64,000 nt of DNA from Lithobates sylvaticus (Eukaryota; Chordata; Amphibia; Anura; Ranidae), in NCBI GenBank assembly GCA_028564925.1, contig CM053032.1, positions 121,105,490 to 121,169,489 of the forward strand, in the 5' to 3' direction. The translations under genes and the position numbers were made by a program. Under the pieces are notes generated by a model. It was not told the DNA's origin. It worked only from the letters and a program-made list of their open reading frames with translations, and did no database searches. Every line of letters starts with the position of its first letter. Within the stretch, counting starts at the first letter, position 1. This document shows, piece after piece, positions 1 through 11,712 of the stretch.

Positions 1-1548
1 TCTGCTAGGTGTACAGACCTAGTCAGAAACACAATGGAAAGGTGCTGACCCTGGCAGCCTTACTACCCCAGGCTATAACCTATGTTGGCTGAGCTCTGGC
101 TCTGTCATGGAAAGCACTGGACCAGAATGCCATCCAAGTATCCAGTATTTTGATAAGGAGGTCAGCAATACCAGCTTTCTTTTTTTTTCTGTAAATATGT
201 CCATTTACAGTGCATTTATACCAGTCAAATAACATTTAATATACATATTTGCTAAGTATATACTAAGTTTACACATTCTAATCTTGGTTACCACATTTTG
301 GTTTCTGAAATCAAAAGACAACTACAAGGAAAACATCTTCACTGTGGGATAACATAAAGGTATTTTTCTTTAGCACTATGCATGTTTAATTTTGATTGAC
401 TATAATCACTTGCATAACACAAATTAAAAGCTAGAAAGACGCATATAAATGAATCCATGCTTGATCACTCTACTCCATCCACACAAATCAGTAAAGGAAC
501 CATCTCTAGTGACCTGCTCCAGCAGATGATTTTATCAGAGCTACATTAAAACTTTCAATGCACTTGTTTGTACATTCATTAAAAAGAAAGGGTTTGATTA
601 GTGAGCATATATTTTTAATTAATATCAAAGTTTTAACTTTTTTTTTGGTGACCTATAGGCCTCGTTCACATGTATGCCCATGGAGGACAAAGATGTTCTG
701 TGCATCCTTGTGCAGGCAGTCCCATTGCTGTCAATTGGGATCCAGCGGCTGCACAGATGCAGACACTGCTCCTAATTTGACATCTGTTCAGGTGTGGGTG
801 CACGGTCCCCAACCCATCCTGGATGCATTTAGGGCTGTGCACCCACACACCACTGTTGGCCAGTATATCTTCTGATCCAGCAATTAGCGCCCCTACACAG
901 ATTCACACAGGAAAGCTCTATTATGAGTCCATTCGAGGTTATTATCTTAACTGAAATGCTGATGAAGGGGGAGTTTTCTCTGATCCTGGAAACACATCGG
1001 CTGTTTTTTTAGTATAAACTAATCAGTGAATTTGTACTTTTTTATCCTTTGCCTTGGTGCTCCCTCCAAAAGTGCATGCTTTCTTTCTGCAAGTTTTTGG
1101 TGGCAGTGCAGTCATCCTTGAAACAGTAGTGTGGTGCATTCATACAAACAATATACTTCACCAGAGAAGCTATCTGTTACGTCACTAGAGAATTGGTAAA
1201 TGTGGCAATACCACAAGGGATAATTCTACAAAAAAAAGTACCTTTTCATTGCAGTAAACAAGGTCTCCTTCAGCCCTGCACACACAATCACTTGACATTC
1301 TACAAATGGACAAAACTATTTACCAGGTTTTCTAAAATGCTACAGATCAGCAGAAAATAATCTAGCACAACAAAAGGAATCTCAGATTCGGATTCAGCAG
1401 ATCACCTGCAGAGCAATTCCTCATATTCTCAGCTACTTATCGGTAAGCTCTCCTTTCTGGCCTTTTCTAGCCACCAATAAACAAAACCACAATGCAGATT
1501 TATTTAAAAACTGAAATGTCACACTGAATTTGAAATGTTTAAAAATGA
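1..1548. other. No gene seen; possible old MITE at about 650-880
   Basis: I see no supported gene here. Stops are frequent in all frames and there are only short homopolymer runs. The part from about 655 to 880 begins with a 'gcctcgttcacatg' motif and ends near 'caccactgttggcc'. Similar 'gcctca-ttcacac' motifs recur in the window (for example at 50,734), so it may be a decayed MITE, but its ends do not pair well. Confidence 0.3.
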
Positions 1549-1726
1549 GGGGGGAGCTTTACTAAAATTGGTACACTCAGAATCTGGTGCAGCTGTGCAT
1601 GGTAGCCAATCAGCATGTAACTTTAGCGTGCTCAATTAGGCTTTGGCAATAAAACCTGGAAGCTGATTGATTTCTATGCAGAGCTGCAGCAGGTTTTGCA
1701 CGCTCCGGTTTTAGTAAATAACCCCC
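1549..1726. mobile_element. Short palindromic MITE (copy 1 of 2)
   Basis: The unit is about 178 bp with terminal inverted repeats. The left end reads 'ggggggagctttactaaaat' and the right end, on the other strand, 'gggggttatttactaaaacc'. The interior is also partly self-complementary, with 'ggtgcagctgtgcatggtag' on one side and 'tatgcagagctgcagcagg' on the other. A second copy in flipped orientation lies at 56,380-56,557. It has no coding capacity and is non-autonomous. The superfamily cannot be set because the target duplication is unclear. Confidence 0.7.
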
Positions 1727-2535
1727 ATAGTGAGGAAGTATCTGAAAAGTAAAAAAAATATATACAGTATATTTTTTTTAAAGTTTAGGGAATGGATATG
1801 AATTTGTGCTGCTCTAGCTGGGAGAGTTAAAACCATTGTTTTGCCAAACAAAATTCATGTAGAGCCAGTTACAATGAAGTCAGCTTGCAATGTGTGAAAT
1901 GAGTACAGAATACCATTTTACGTGTACAGGGCTGTAGAGCAGAGCCATGTCATTAATAAATTGAAAGCAATTCCAACCAAGAAGGTCACAAGGTCCCCGA
2001 TTACAGCACTGTGGACATGTTTAGACTAGAAAACAGGAGGATAATTTAATCTATTTATATCACTTGCATTCATGAACACACTGGTTTGATGAACAACCAG
2101 GACACATGCCCAAAAAGGATGTAGGGAATTAGACTCTCTTCTCCCTATTCCTACAATCCAAGAAGAAGATGATCCACATTCAGTTTATATCCTCTTTGGC
2201 CAGTTGATCTGTAATTATAATATAAAGCAATGTTTACTTGATCTTTGACATCATTAAGATGACTCTGATTTACTTTTTTCTGTTTTTTGATCTTATTTAT
2301 TTCCTGAAATTTAGTTGCAATCTTTGTGAGACACTGGCAATACTTTTATTATGCCATTTCCATATGGAAGGTTCCCATCATAAAAGGAATGCCACATTTA
2401 ACATAGAAGTCCACTCATCCCTACCGATAAAACGGAAAAATACAGGTCTTGTCAGACTCAGCCTGATCCTTTTGGAATTTGAATTTATCTAAGAAAAAGG
2501 GGATATCCCTTTTTTACAACCTGCTACACTACCTA
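1727..2535. other. No recognised feature
   Basis: AT-rich sequence without a recognisable gene or repeat. An open frame at 2,238-2,492 gives a Phe/Leu-rich translation that looks like chance translation of T-rich DNA. Confidence 0.4.
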
Positions 2536-3475
2536 AACCTCCCCTTTGATCAAATGGGAGAGAGAACTAAATGTTTCAATTACAGATGAAAGGTGTCAAA
2601 AAGCTATTGAATATAACCATTACTCCTCAAAATGTGCAAACCGCTGGGAGATGGCCCAAAAATCTATCTTAGATGGTACTCTGTACATGATGGATAAATA
2701 TTCTTAAATTGGCAACAACCTATGCTGGAGGGGATGTGGTCAGGGAGGGACATTAGCACATATGCTCTGGTCATGTCTTCATATTAGAAGCTATTGGAAT
2801 ACAGTTTTCAATTTATTGTCGCGAATAACAGGCATAATAACTAAAGAAGTGTTGAACAGGTAATCTAAAATGTGAACATGGAAAAATACCCATCTTTAGT
2901 GAGACCCATGTCTTTAAACTTTCTTTCTTTAGCATGCCTTATGATTGTTAGGAAATAGAAGTCGGCCTCAGTCCTTAGCATTACCAAGGTTAATATCTGG
3001 ATGTCATTTTTGTGTATGAACAGTTGATGGCCTACAAAGATGGCCCCTCTGATAAATTTAATCAACAATGGGAACCTTGGCAACAGTACAAGCACACTGC
3101 CATGTGAGAATGTTTAAGTTCTTGCCTTTGTCCTCACTACTCACAACCTATTAGGGTTGAGATATGGAATGTAACACTTTCAACAGAAGGAATACATTAT
3201 ATTCATTTTCTTTTTTTTTTTTTTTTCTTGTTTGTTCTGCTGTTTTTTTTACAACTGTACATAGTGCCTTTTGGCACAATATGGTCCTAGTTATTGTTAA
3301 CTGTAAATTACATATGTATACTTCTATGTGATTAATCATTACCTTTATATCCTTGCTGTGGGTAATGATGCTGGATATTTAGCTGTTCATCTTATTATGC
3401 ATATACCATACTGTGTCATATACTACCTGCATTTGTATGCTTTGTAAAACCTAATAAAAAAAACATTTGAAATAA
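2536..3475 (+). mobile_element. L1-type LINE fragment, ORF2 C-terminus and 3' tail
   Basis: This is the 3' part of an L1-superfamily retrotransposon. Forward translation gives Trp-Glu-Arg-Glu-Leu ... Ser-Lys-Cys-Ala-Asn-Arg-Trp-Glu-Met and then CWRGCGQGGTLAHMLWSC at about 2,723-2,776. That segment has the C-x3-C-x7-H-x4-C knuckle typical of the end of L1 ORF2. Further downstream there is a WEPWQQYK-like tail segment near 3,070. The copy ends in an A-rich tail (AATAAAAAAA at about 3,452) near 3,475. It is 5'-truncated and carries frameshifts and stops. The 5' boundary is approximate. Confidence 0.8.
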
Positions 3476-3999
3476 TAATTAAAAAAAAATACATACATTT
3501 TTTCCAATGAACCTCTGGCCAGACTGATAATGGCACATAATGTCCATCCTCTACCCCTCCAATGGCAATATTGGGGAGAATCCTTACTTCCACAATGAAC
3601 GGTATTGAAATGTATGCACTGTGCAGCAATACTCTGAGCCCAGGCTGTGTGAGAAGGTCACCTAAAGGGGAAGGTCCATGACCGCCTTGGGCTCAGGGGA
3701 AGTGGTTTGGATGACACTAGCCCACATTTAAACAGAGGACATCTTTTGACAAAAAAGAACAACTTCAAGGGACAGCTATGGATAGAAAAATTATTTATCT
3801 CGGTTTTAAAAAATTCTGTTACTACTCATCAGCTAAGCAGCTCATTTTTAAAAGCATGCATATATGTGTTTCTCCTGACAATTTATTTGCTTATTCTTAT
3901 TTTCTTCTAATTGGCTATAGAGAAATGAGATCTGGAATCTAAAGACTTACATTTTAAGGTTCTGCATTTTAATTTAACAATATTGTTATTGGTTTATGT
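3476..3999. other. No recognised feature
   Basis: Intergenic sequence between the L1 tail and the hAT-type element. Open frames on both strands are short and match no family I recognise. Confidence 0.4.
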
Positions 4000-4604
4000 A
4001 TGCTGAGCATAGGCGTGTGCACAGGGGGGTGCCGGGTGTGCCTGGGCACACCCTAATCACCCCGTGCTGTCTCCAGAGATTTGTCCCAAAATGCTGCATC
4101 CAAGAGAGTGTGTGGCCCACGCTGCCTGTGAAACAGTTTCACAGGCAGCAGATCGTGAGAATTGCCAGAGCTGTTCAGTGTATGAAACTGTCAGATAATG
4201 ACAGTGCATGCAGGGAGAGACACCAGCTGTCAAAAGTCAGTTGGGGATGTCGGGGGTGGGCAGGACCGAATGGCTATCAAACACCAGCCGATGGGATGGG
4301 GTCTGGGCAGCCCGCTACATTTATGCCCCCCCCCCCCCTCTCTGAAGCAGCTCAAACATTGGCTGGTGTTTATAGTGCTTGGTCCCGCCCACCCCCGACA
4401 TCACGGCTGAATTGTAAGTCATCACAATTCAGAGCAGTGGCGGAGCCAGAGAAATGTAGCAGCCCGCCCAGACCCATCCTATTGGCTGGTGTTTGGTAAC
4501 TATCAGTGCCAATCAGTGCTGACAATAAGTGCCCATCAGTGCTGCCAATCAGTGCAGTCTATTAGTGCCCATGAGTGATGCCTATCAGTGGCCATCAGTG
4601 CTGC

Positions 4605-5392
4605 CTTAGCAGGAATGGTGGAAACCCCTCTACCGATAATTGCAATACAAATTACCTTCAAGTGCAACAATTTTTTAGTTGGGAGGTTCACACCATTATA
4701 GCACTTTGGAATTTTTATTTTTTAGAGTGTTACACTTAATTGTATATGTTTTAATTATGGTTATAATGTGAATTATTGCACTTGAAGTTAATTTCCCACC
4801 ACCCCTGCTAAGTCCATGTCTTTATGGACCTTTCTTTGTGCACTGGTGTGCAGTCATGTTGGAACAGGAAGGGGCCATCCATAAACTGTTCCCACAAAGT
4901 TGGGAGCATGAAATTGTCCAAAATGTCTTGGTATGCTGAAGCCTTAAGAATTAAGCCGCCAAGCCCAACCCCCAAAAAATTAACCCCACACCGTAATCCC
5001 CACCTCCACCAAATTATTTGGACCAGTGCACAAAGCAAGGTCCATAAAGACATGGATGAACACGTTTGGGGCGGAGGAACTTGACTGACCTGCACAGAGT
5101 CCTGACCTCAACCCGATAGAACACCTTTGGGATGAATTTGAGTGGAGACTGCGAGCCAGGCCTTCTTGTCCAACATCAGCATCTGACCTCACAAATGCCC
5201 TTCTGGAAGAATAGTCAAACATTCTCATAGACACACTCCTAAACCTTGTGGACAGCCTTTCCAGAAGAGTTGAAGCTTTTATAGCTGCAAAGGGTGGGCC
5301 AACTCAATATTGAACCCTATGGACTAAGACTGAGATGGCATTAAAGTTCATGTGTGTAAAGACAGGTGTCCCAATACTTTTGACTATATACA

Positions 5393-5395
<3 letters not shown>
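4605..5395. mobile_element. Rearranged Tc1/mariner transposase relic
   Basis: On the minus strand from about 5,010 to 4,810 the translation contains a Tc1 transposase middle part (YQDILDNFMLPTLWEQF, then FQHDCTPVHKERSIKTW). On the plus strand from about 5,020 to 5,320 comes the following C-terminal part: a 'PDLNPIEHLWDEFEWRLR'-like segment after allowing frame changes, then 'AAKGGPTQY'. The two parts face each other and share an inverted repeat of about 45 bp (4,808-4,860 against 5,019-5,058), so the copy has undergone an internal inversion or foldback. The right end 'gtgtcccaatacttttgac' at 5,367 is a familiar Tc1-MITE terminus. It is inactive. Confidence 0.75.

Positions 5396-5425
<30 letters not shown>
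5393..5425. repeat. (TA)n microsatellite
   Basis: A pure TA run followed by CATA repeats, next to the Tc1 terminus. TA-target elements often sit in such tracts. Confidence 0.9.
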
Positions 5426-5429
<4 letters not shown>

Positions 5430-5921
5430 CATACATACATATACACACGTATGTGTGCTTGAGCTTTCGAGTGCACACCATAATGCAATAGGCTGCACAC
5501 ACCTATGATGCTGAGATATAATTTTTCACCACAAAAAAACACACATCATGGGTATTTTAAATCAGCGGTGCAGCACACCCAAACCATGTTATTGTTCTCT
5601 TTTTCTGGTAAACTAACTTCAATTTTGTCATTACTGTCATAAGTGTCAAAACAAGGTTGTTCCAGAAAGATTTTTTTTATATATTACAATTAGGGGACCT
5701 CAGAATGAAATTCTGTAAACCTACAGGTTGCATATCTCTGCTTAAATAACTGCCTATTCAAAATAAAAACAAATTAATCAAAAATTCTTCCTTCCCACCT
5801 AGTGGTACCAATTTTAGATATCAAGTATAAAGGATAATATCTCTATGGTTTAAGGACTAGCAGCTACAGAATTTGACCCATCTCAGAACTATGAAAAGAA
5901 AATACCCCTTTCTTTGATTAA

Positions 5922-6836
5922 TCGGTTCCCGACCGGCGCACACCGATGTATGTCGGCAGAACGTGCCATTGTGTGCGCGCGCCGGCCAGGAGCTCCGTGA
6001 GTCGGGTCGTGGGTCCCGTGGACTCTACGTCCACGGGGATACCCGTGATCGTCTCACGGAGAGGAAGAACGGGCAGAAGCTAATGTAAACAAGCATCTCC
6101 CCATTCTGCCTAGTGACAGTGTCACTGATCATAGCTGCCTTTGATCGGGGGCTATGATCAGTGATGTGTCACAGCTAGCCAATCCCCCCCAAAGTTAGAA
6201 ACACTGCCCAGGACACACTTAACCGCTACAGCGCCACCTAGTGTTAACCCCTTCACTGCCAGTCACATTTACACAGTAATCAGTGCAATTTTAATCACAC
6301 TGATCACTGTATAAATGTGAATGGTCCCAAAATCACGCCAAAATAGTCCGACGTATCCGCCATAATGTCGCAGTCACAATAAAAATCGCTGGTCGCCGCC
6401 ATTACTAATTAAAAAAAAGTATTAATAAAAATGCCATAAAACTATCCCCTATGTTGTAGACGCTATAACTTTTGCGCAAACCAATCAATAAACACTTATT
6501 GCGATTTCTTTTACCAAAAATATGTAGAAGAATACGTATCAGCCTAAACTGAGGAGAAGATTATTTTTTTATATATTTTTGGGGCATATTTATTATAGCA
6601 AAAAGCAAAAAATAATGTGTTTTTTTTTCAAAATTGTCGCTCTTTTTTTGTTTAGTTCATAGTGCAAAAAAAAAAGGTGATCAAATACTACCAAAAGAAA
6701 GCTCTATTTGTGGGAAAAAAAATACGTTTGGGAACCACGTCGCACGACCACGCAATTGTTAGTTAAAGCGACGCAGTGCCGAATCACAAAAAGTGCTCTG
6801 GTCTTTGGCCAGCAAAATGGTCCGGGGCTTAAGTGG
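5922..6836 (-). mobile_element. TTAA-bounded non-autonomous DNA element (family A)
   Basis: The element is flanked by TTAA at 5,918-5,921 and 6,837-6,840, which is the target duplication of piggyBac and Kolobok transposons. The right terminus is CCACTTAAGCCCCGG on the minus strand and the left is a degenerate CGGTTCCCGACCGG. The GC-rich left half ('cgcgccggcc', 'cctagtgttaacccct') and AT-rich right half ('ttttggggcatatttatta') match the layout of the copies at 10,357, 21,967 and 23,870. There is no transposase. Orientation is given relative to the CCACTTAAGCCCC end. Confidence 0.8.
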
Positions 6837-6840
6837 TTAA

Positions 6841-7285
6841 AGGGTTAAAAAAAGCAACCCACATCAAACTTTCCTTTCTCAAGTCAGGTTTGCTGAGCAT
6901 CTATGAATAACATGGAGAATTTTGGCAGATTCAAATGCTGTCAGTTGCCAATTATTTCCCAATTCTAAAGCAAATCCATTTCATTAACGCTCATTGTAAT
7001 TGTTATTTAAATCACAAGAAATCTCTGTAGCTCCTTTCAAAATAATCTTGAGAAGAAAAGTGAAGAGCAGCATTTTGATCATGAATAAATAAATAAATAA
7101 AAAACAAGAATTATGTTTTAAAAAACTAGAATATATCTACCTTGTGACTGGCAAAAGAGTAAATGTGCATTTTTAGTCTCATGAGTCAGAAATATTGCAC
7201 AATACTGTAATATTCTTTTAGAGAGGCTGAAACTAAACTGATCCAGCAGTTGTGAGAGGGATAAAAAATCCTGCTGAGAAATTGG
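6841..7285. other. No recognised feature
   Basis: AT-rich non-coding sequence with a short AAAT repeat at about 7,083-7,103. No gene seen. Confidence 0.4.
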
Positions 7286-7565
7286 TAGTCAATTTGGCCT
7301 CACAAGTGTAAAAAAAATCTTCCCTGACAAGGGCCATCAAGTCTGTTACCAGGATCAAAATATTTCCTTATGTTTAAAGTTAATTTCATTATCTTTTGGA
7401 AAATCATCCAGTCCTTTTTTTTTTTATTCCTGTTGTTGACTATGAATACACCATGTGGTAGGTCATTTTACAGCTTAACCACTCTTATCATAAAGAACAT
7501 CTTGCTAAAGCAATGGTAAAAAAATGTTCTGTCCACCCTCCATTGTACACTGCTTGGGATAAAAA
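7286..7565 (-). mobile_element. Decayed CR1 3'-region fragment (tentative)
   Basis: The order of motifs 'aatcttccctgaca', 'ggatcaa', 'catccagtcctttttt' and 'cattttacagcttaaccactctta' follows, on the minus strand, the 3' untranslated and C-terminal coding region seen in the better CR1 copy at 57,300-57,520. Similarity is weak and no coding frame survives. Confidence 0.45.
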
Positions 7566-8471
7566 AGGAAACCCTCATTACAACCTCAAGTAAGATCCAT
7601 AGCTATGAAAATAATAAGCGGGGAAGAGAGCAGCAAAGACCCATTCAGGTCTATGAGGCTAAAGCAATGGCTGCTGTTGGCTGAGATGGTGAGAAAAGAT
7701 AGAGAAGATGGAGCAGAAGGAGAAAGATATTCAGCTGCAATATATACCAAAGGACCAGTAGCAGGTACAAGCACTACTGGCAAATTACTGGTCAAGACCC
7801 CACTGCACACGTTGTTTCTATAGGAAATTACCAAAAGGGATAAAGCACTTTAGTGCAATGCATTTCAACTCATTAATGGCAATAACGAAAACAATGCATA
7901 ATTGTACACTGATGTTCAGTGTGTATGAATGGTCATGGTTTGCCCTGAGTGTAGAATACCCAGATAATGCTGCTTTATGACTTCTGTTCCGGTAAATTAA
8001 AGCAAATGTCAATATTTAAGCAGAAAACAAAGAATGTGACAAGCCTGATGAAAAAAATAAAATTCCTGAATCTAATTTTTATTTGAGGCATTTGAACATA
8101 TCATAGCAAAACATAATTCCGAATAAATCATATATGTATGCTGCGGCTTGTGCACCATGCAGTAGTATAGTAAATACTGTGAGGATAAGATATGGGTATC
8201 TGTGCACTATCAATGTGCCAATGTATGCACATAATCTTTATAAATTAAGTGTAATCTCTGATCTGCACACTTTATTTTTCCATAACCTAAAGCTGCACCA
8301 TACTAGCACAAGGTCAGAGGCACCTCAGATTTATTTACTGTTCATATTTGTCACCTTGCTCCTGATTAGTGTAGATCACTATTATATTAAGCAGATCCTT
8401 CTAATAGTTTAAATGAAGAAAGGCTATGAGCTCTAGGAAACTGTTGATAAATACGGCCGTGGGAATAATTC
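7566..8471. other. No recognised feature
   Basis: Several short open frames overlap on both strands (7,586-7,834 and 8,134-8,412) without any family resemblance. I consider them chance frames. Confidence 0.35.
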
Positions 8472-8475
8472 TTAA

Positions 8476-9034
8476 AGCGGTTCTGCACTGACTAAAGTAA
8501 CATTTTTTTTTCCGGTCAATAAATGCAAAAGATATCTATATTAGAACATGCTTACTTGTTTTTTGCTGCACGTTTTCTCCATCCGTTTTTATCAGTAATT
8601 AACTCTTTTAAAAATTTCCTTTGACCGATGTCATTTTGCTTGTGGGCATTTGAAGCCCACAAGCAAACACTTCCTCATTCCGTTGTGAGGAACCAGCATT
8701 CATTGCCGGTTCCCGCGCATGCTCAGTGGCTTCACAGCTACGAGCGGCGTAATCGTAATGATGTCACGCCATTAAAATAACGTGAGATTTCACATCTGAC
8801 CTCCGCAATGTCTCCTGGGATTAATTACACGAGATCCCAGGAGACACAGCGAATTACACAGGAAATTACGCAGATCCCCGCTTATAGCCCGCCCATCGCC
8901 GCAGGGAGAAAAACAAACATGAAGTCAGGATAACAGGTAGGCTTACTAGATGGACAAATGAACCAGCAATTAGCTGATTTTACATGGTCTAGAAGCGATA
9001 GAGCGCAAGTTGCTAGGATGAGTGCAGAACCGCT
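8476..9034. mobile_element. TTAA-bounded MITE, AGCGGTTCTGCACT ends
   Basis: Inverted repeats AGCGGTTCTGCACT (left) and AGTGCAGAACCGCT (right) are immediately flanked by TTAA at 8,472-8,475 and 9,035-9,038. Internal palindromes include 'tgtgggc-atttgaa-gcccaca' near 8,640 and 'tctcctggga-...-tcccaggaga' near 8,811-8,845. It is non-autonomous with no open frame. The TTAA target points to the piggyBac or Kolobok group. Confidence 0.88.
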
Positions 9035-9113
9035 TTAAATCTAAATGCTAAGCAAATAAGAAAAGACACAAATAAAGGCAGCTGTGTAATTATACACATT
9101 AGCAGGATAAGTA

Positions 9114-9603
9114 CAGTAAAACCTTGAATTGTGAGCAGGATTCGTTCCAGAAACATGCTTGTAATCCAAAGCACTTGTATATCAAAGCTAATTTCACCAT
9201 AAGAAATAATGAAAACTCAAATGATTCGTTACACAACCATTTATTCATAAGTCCTTCAGTTTATAGTCCATATAAAAAGATTATAGCAATGTGAGGTTGT
9301 GTAACCATAAAATGTCCATCCTCAAACGTAAGCCTCCACAAGGGGATTAGAAGCAAAATCCAGCAGGAGCTACAGAGTATAAAAGAGAAGAGAGGCGCTT
9401 CTAAGTGTAGCAATATGTTTCTAAATGTTGTACCTTCTTTAAATGTAACCATAGTGCTACACTTAGAGGCGTCTCTCCTCTCTTTTATACTCATTTGTGA
9501 CATGATGCTACTTGTATATCAAGACATCGTTTGTATATCAAGTCAAATTGTATTTAAAAATGTAGCTTGTCATGCAAAACGCTATCAAACCAAGGTTTTA
9601 CTG
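9114..9603. mobile_element. pogo/Tigger-like MITE with TA target duplication
   Basis: Terminal inverted repeats CAGTAAAACCTTGAATTG and, from the right end, CAGTAAAACCTTGGTTTG are flanked by TA at 9,112-9,113 and 9,604-9,605. Such CAGTAAAACCTT ends and TA targets are typical of pogo/Tigger-type mariner relatives. The centre holds a strong inner hairpin: 'gtataaaagagaagagaggc' at 9,378 pairs with its complement at 9,469-9,490. The repeated 'cttgtatatcaa' motifs belong to the subterminal region. No transposase. Confidence 0.8.
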
Positions 9604-10352
9604 TACCTAAATTTGACCTGACATCAGCCTCTTGCAGTCTCTGTTCAGCAGGGCTTAGAGTGGAACTAAAGTTGAAAAAAACATGCAGACTCATACTTGT
9701 TTGCAATCCTCTGTAGAATGTCCATAGAATGTACACTGAGCTGTGCATGCACAGCTAACTTTACATTTGTGCGCATTGTCTGTGTGCTGGGAAAAGAGCA
9801 TTCCCGATCATGTGCGGGAGTGACATCATCCGGTGCCAGGCAATCAAGACAGCTAAAGAGAGGGACTCAAAAAGTCAGCTAGAACATGCCAGTGTTGGTG
9901 AGGGACCTCGTAGACATTGTGGGAGGGGGGGGGGGGGGGGGGGTTGTGAGAGGAAAAAACAGTAAAAGGAGCCAATAGGTTTATGTGCTCACAAGGAGCA
10001 TGCTGATAGGAGAAAATATAATGACAGCAAAATTAGCTCATTACTGTGTTGCTTTTACTTTCACTGTTTCAGGGTGTGGTATATCCCAATAAAATGGGCT
10101 CAGGTAAGTGGGAAAACTGGTGCTGGACATTAGACTGAGAACACCTAGTGATGGAAAATAAGTACTGCAGGGGAGAGCTCTGCACCAAAGCTAATTATTG
10201 CAGAAAAGTTTTGATGTTCTGCTTTAGGGCTCTTTTGCATGGAGCCCCTACGCTCTGTTCAGCAGGGGATCCACAAGGGGATCCCCTGCTGAACTGGAGC
10301 AGAATGGGGCAGATGTCAGTTTCTTAAATTCTGATTTGTCATGTTTAGATCT
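9604..10352. other. No recognised gene; possible single arm of a TTAGAGTGGAACT repeat
   Basis: A motif 'ttagagtggaactaaagttg' at 9,655 resembles the outer end of frog TTAA MITEs, but I cannot find a matching right end. The stretch also holds a run of about 19 G at 9,926-9,943. No gene seen. Confidence 0.3.
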
Positions 10353-10356
10353 TTAA

Positions 10357-11017
10357 CCGCTTCAGCCCCGGTAGATTTTACCCCCTTCCTGACCAGAGAA
10401 CTTTTTTGTGATTCTGCACTGCGTCTCTTTAACTGAAAATTGCGCGGTCATGTGACATTGCACCCAAACAAAATTGACGTCTTTTTTTCCCCCAAAATAA
10501 AGCTTTCTTTTGGTGGCATTTGACCACCTCTGCAGTTTTTATTTTTTGTGCTGTAAACAAAAAAAGAGTGACAATTTTGAAGAAATTGCAATTTCTTTTA
10601 CTTTTTGCTGTAATAAATATCCCCCAAAAATATGTAAAAAACTTTTTTTTCCCTCAGTTTAGGCCGATATGTATTTTTCTACATATTTTTGGTAAAAAAA
10701 AAAAAAAAATCATAATAAGCGTATATTGATTGGTTTGTGCAAAAGTTATAATGTCTACAAAATAGGGGATAGTTTTATGGCATTTTTATTATTTATTTAT
10801 TTATATTAATCACCTTGGTGGCGATCTGCGATTTTTATCGGGACTGCGACATTATGGCGGATACATCGGACACCTTTGACACTATTTTGGGACCATTGTC
10901 ATTAATAGATGACTATAAAACACACTGGCACACTGGCAGTGAAGGGGTTAACCACTAGGGGTAATGAAGGGGTTAAGTGTGTCCTAGGGAGTGATTCTAA
11001 CTGTGGGGGGATGGGCT
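10357..11017 (+). mobile_element. TTAA element family A, one end truncated
   Basis: Starts at CCGCTTCAGCCCCGG directly after TTAA (10,353-10,356). It then shows the family landmarks in order: 'ttgcgcggtcatgtgac', the T-rich block, 'ggcgatctgcgatttttat', and 'gtgtcctagggagtgattct'. The GC-rich far end of the full element is missing; similarity fades near 11,017. Orientation is opposite to the copy at 5,922. Non-coding. Confidence 0.8.
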
Positions 11018-11419
11018 TTAACTCACTCAGGACTAAGACAGGACCGTAAGGGGGTATCAGTTCTGCTGGCAGGGATGACCTCCAGGATGTGAAGGGCAAG
11101 TCTTTAAAAAAAGATGTAGATTGTCACTCAATGTAAACTACGCCTTTAAAGGTTTTGGGTGAATTTTCTTTTATGTTTATACATTAACTGATATTTTACA
11201 TATCCCTGTACTACAAGTATACGTTTGTTTAATATAATACATTACAACAATTTGTTAAAGCACTATGGACTAACTAAAGGATCAGCACAGCAAAAGGCAA
11301 AATTAAACCCCCAGCTGCCTCTCGAAAACTTGTACTACACCATGTTATGGGGACAAACCATTGCTTTGACCCATGCAGCTATTTCCATTTCTGTAAACAA
11401 CAAGCTTTTTCAACAGTAG
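11018..11419. other. No recognised feature
   Basis: Unassigned sequence, no supported gene. An open frame at 11,225-11,419 has no recognisable similarity. Confidence 0.35.
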
Positions 11420-11712
11420 TACCGTATATACTCGAGTATAAGCCGAGTTTTTCAGCACATTTTTTTGTGCTGAATGTGCCCCCCTCGGCTTATACTTGAG
11501 TCAAGCACTTTTCTGCAGCAGAGAATGACATTTTACGAACCGACTTTGGGGCCCCGTATCTCGGGCCACTTGGTGCTAGGAACCTAAAATTTGGTGTACA
11601 AACCCAGTTGAACTAGCACTACAACATATCCAAAGATGGGGTCAGTTTTTGGTGGAAAAATTAGGTGCCTTGGCTTATATTCGGAACGGCCTATACTCAA
11701 GTCTATACGGTA
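11420..11712. mobile_element. MITE with CCGTATATACTCGAG ends and TA targets
   Basis: The left end reads CCGTATATACTCGAGTATA and the right end, on the other strand, CCGTATAGACTTGAGTATA. Both are flanked by TA (11,420-11,421 and 11,711-11,712), consistent with a mariner-type target. A second, inner pair ('ctcgagtataagccgag' against 'ctcggcttatacttgag') makes a hairpin at 11,432-11,505. Non-coding. Superfamily by inference only. Confidence 0.75.

Larger units (their letters stand above)
4008..5507. mobile_element. hAT-type DNA element, 1.5 kb, with perfect 8-bp target duplications
   Basis: The ends are inverted repeats: CATAGGCGTGTGCACAG on the left and, on the other strand, CATAGGTGTGTGCAGCCTA on the right. 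The 8-mer ATGCTGAG is duplicated at 4,000-4,007 and 5,508-5,515. Eight-base target duplications are characteristic of hAT transposons. The subterminal palindrome 'gtgtgcctgggcacaccc' is shared with the short relative at 18,033-18,322, which lies in the opposite orientation. No hAT transposase is seen. Interior content includes short 'cagtgctgcc-aatcagtg' repeats (about 4,500-4,605) and an inserted or captured Tc1/mariner relic. It is non-autonomous. Confidence 0.85.
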
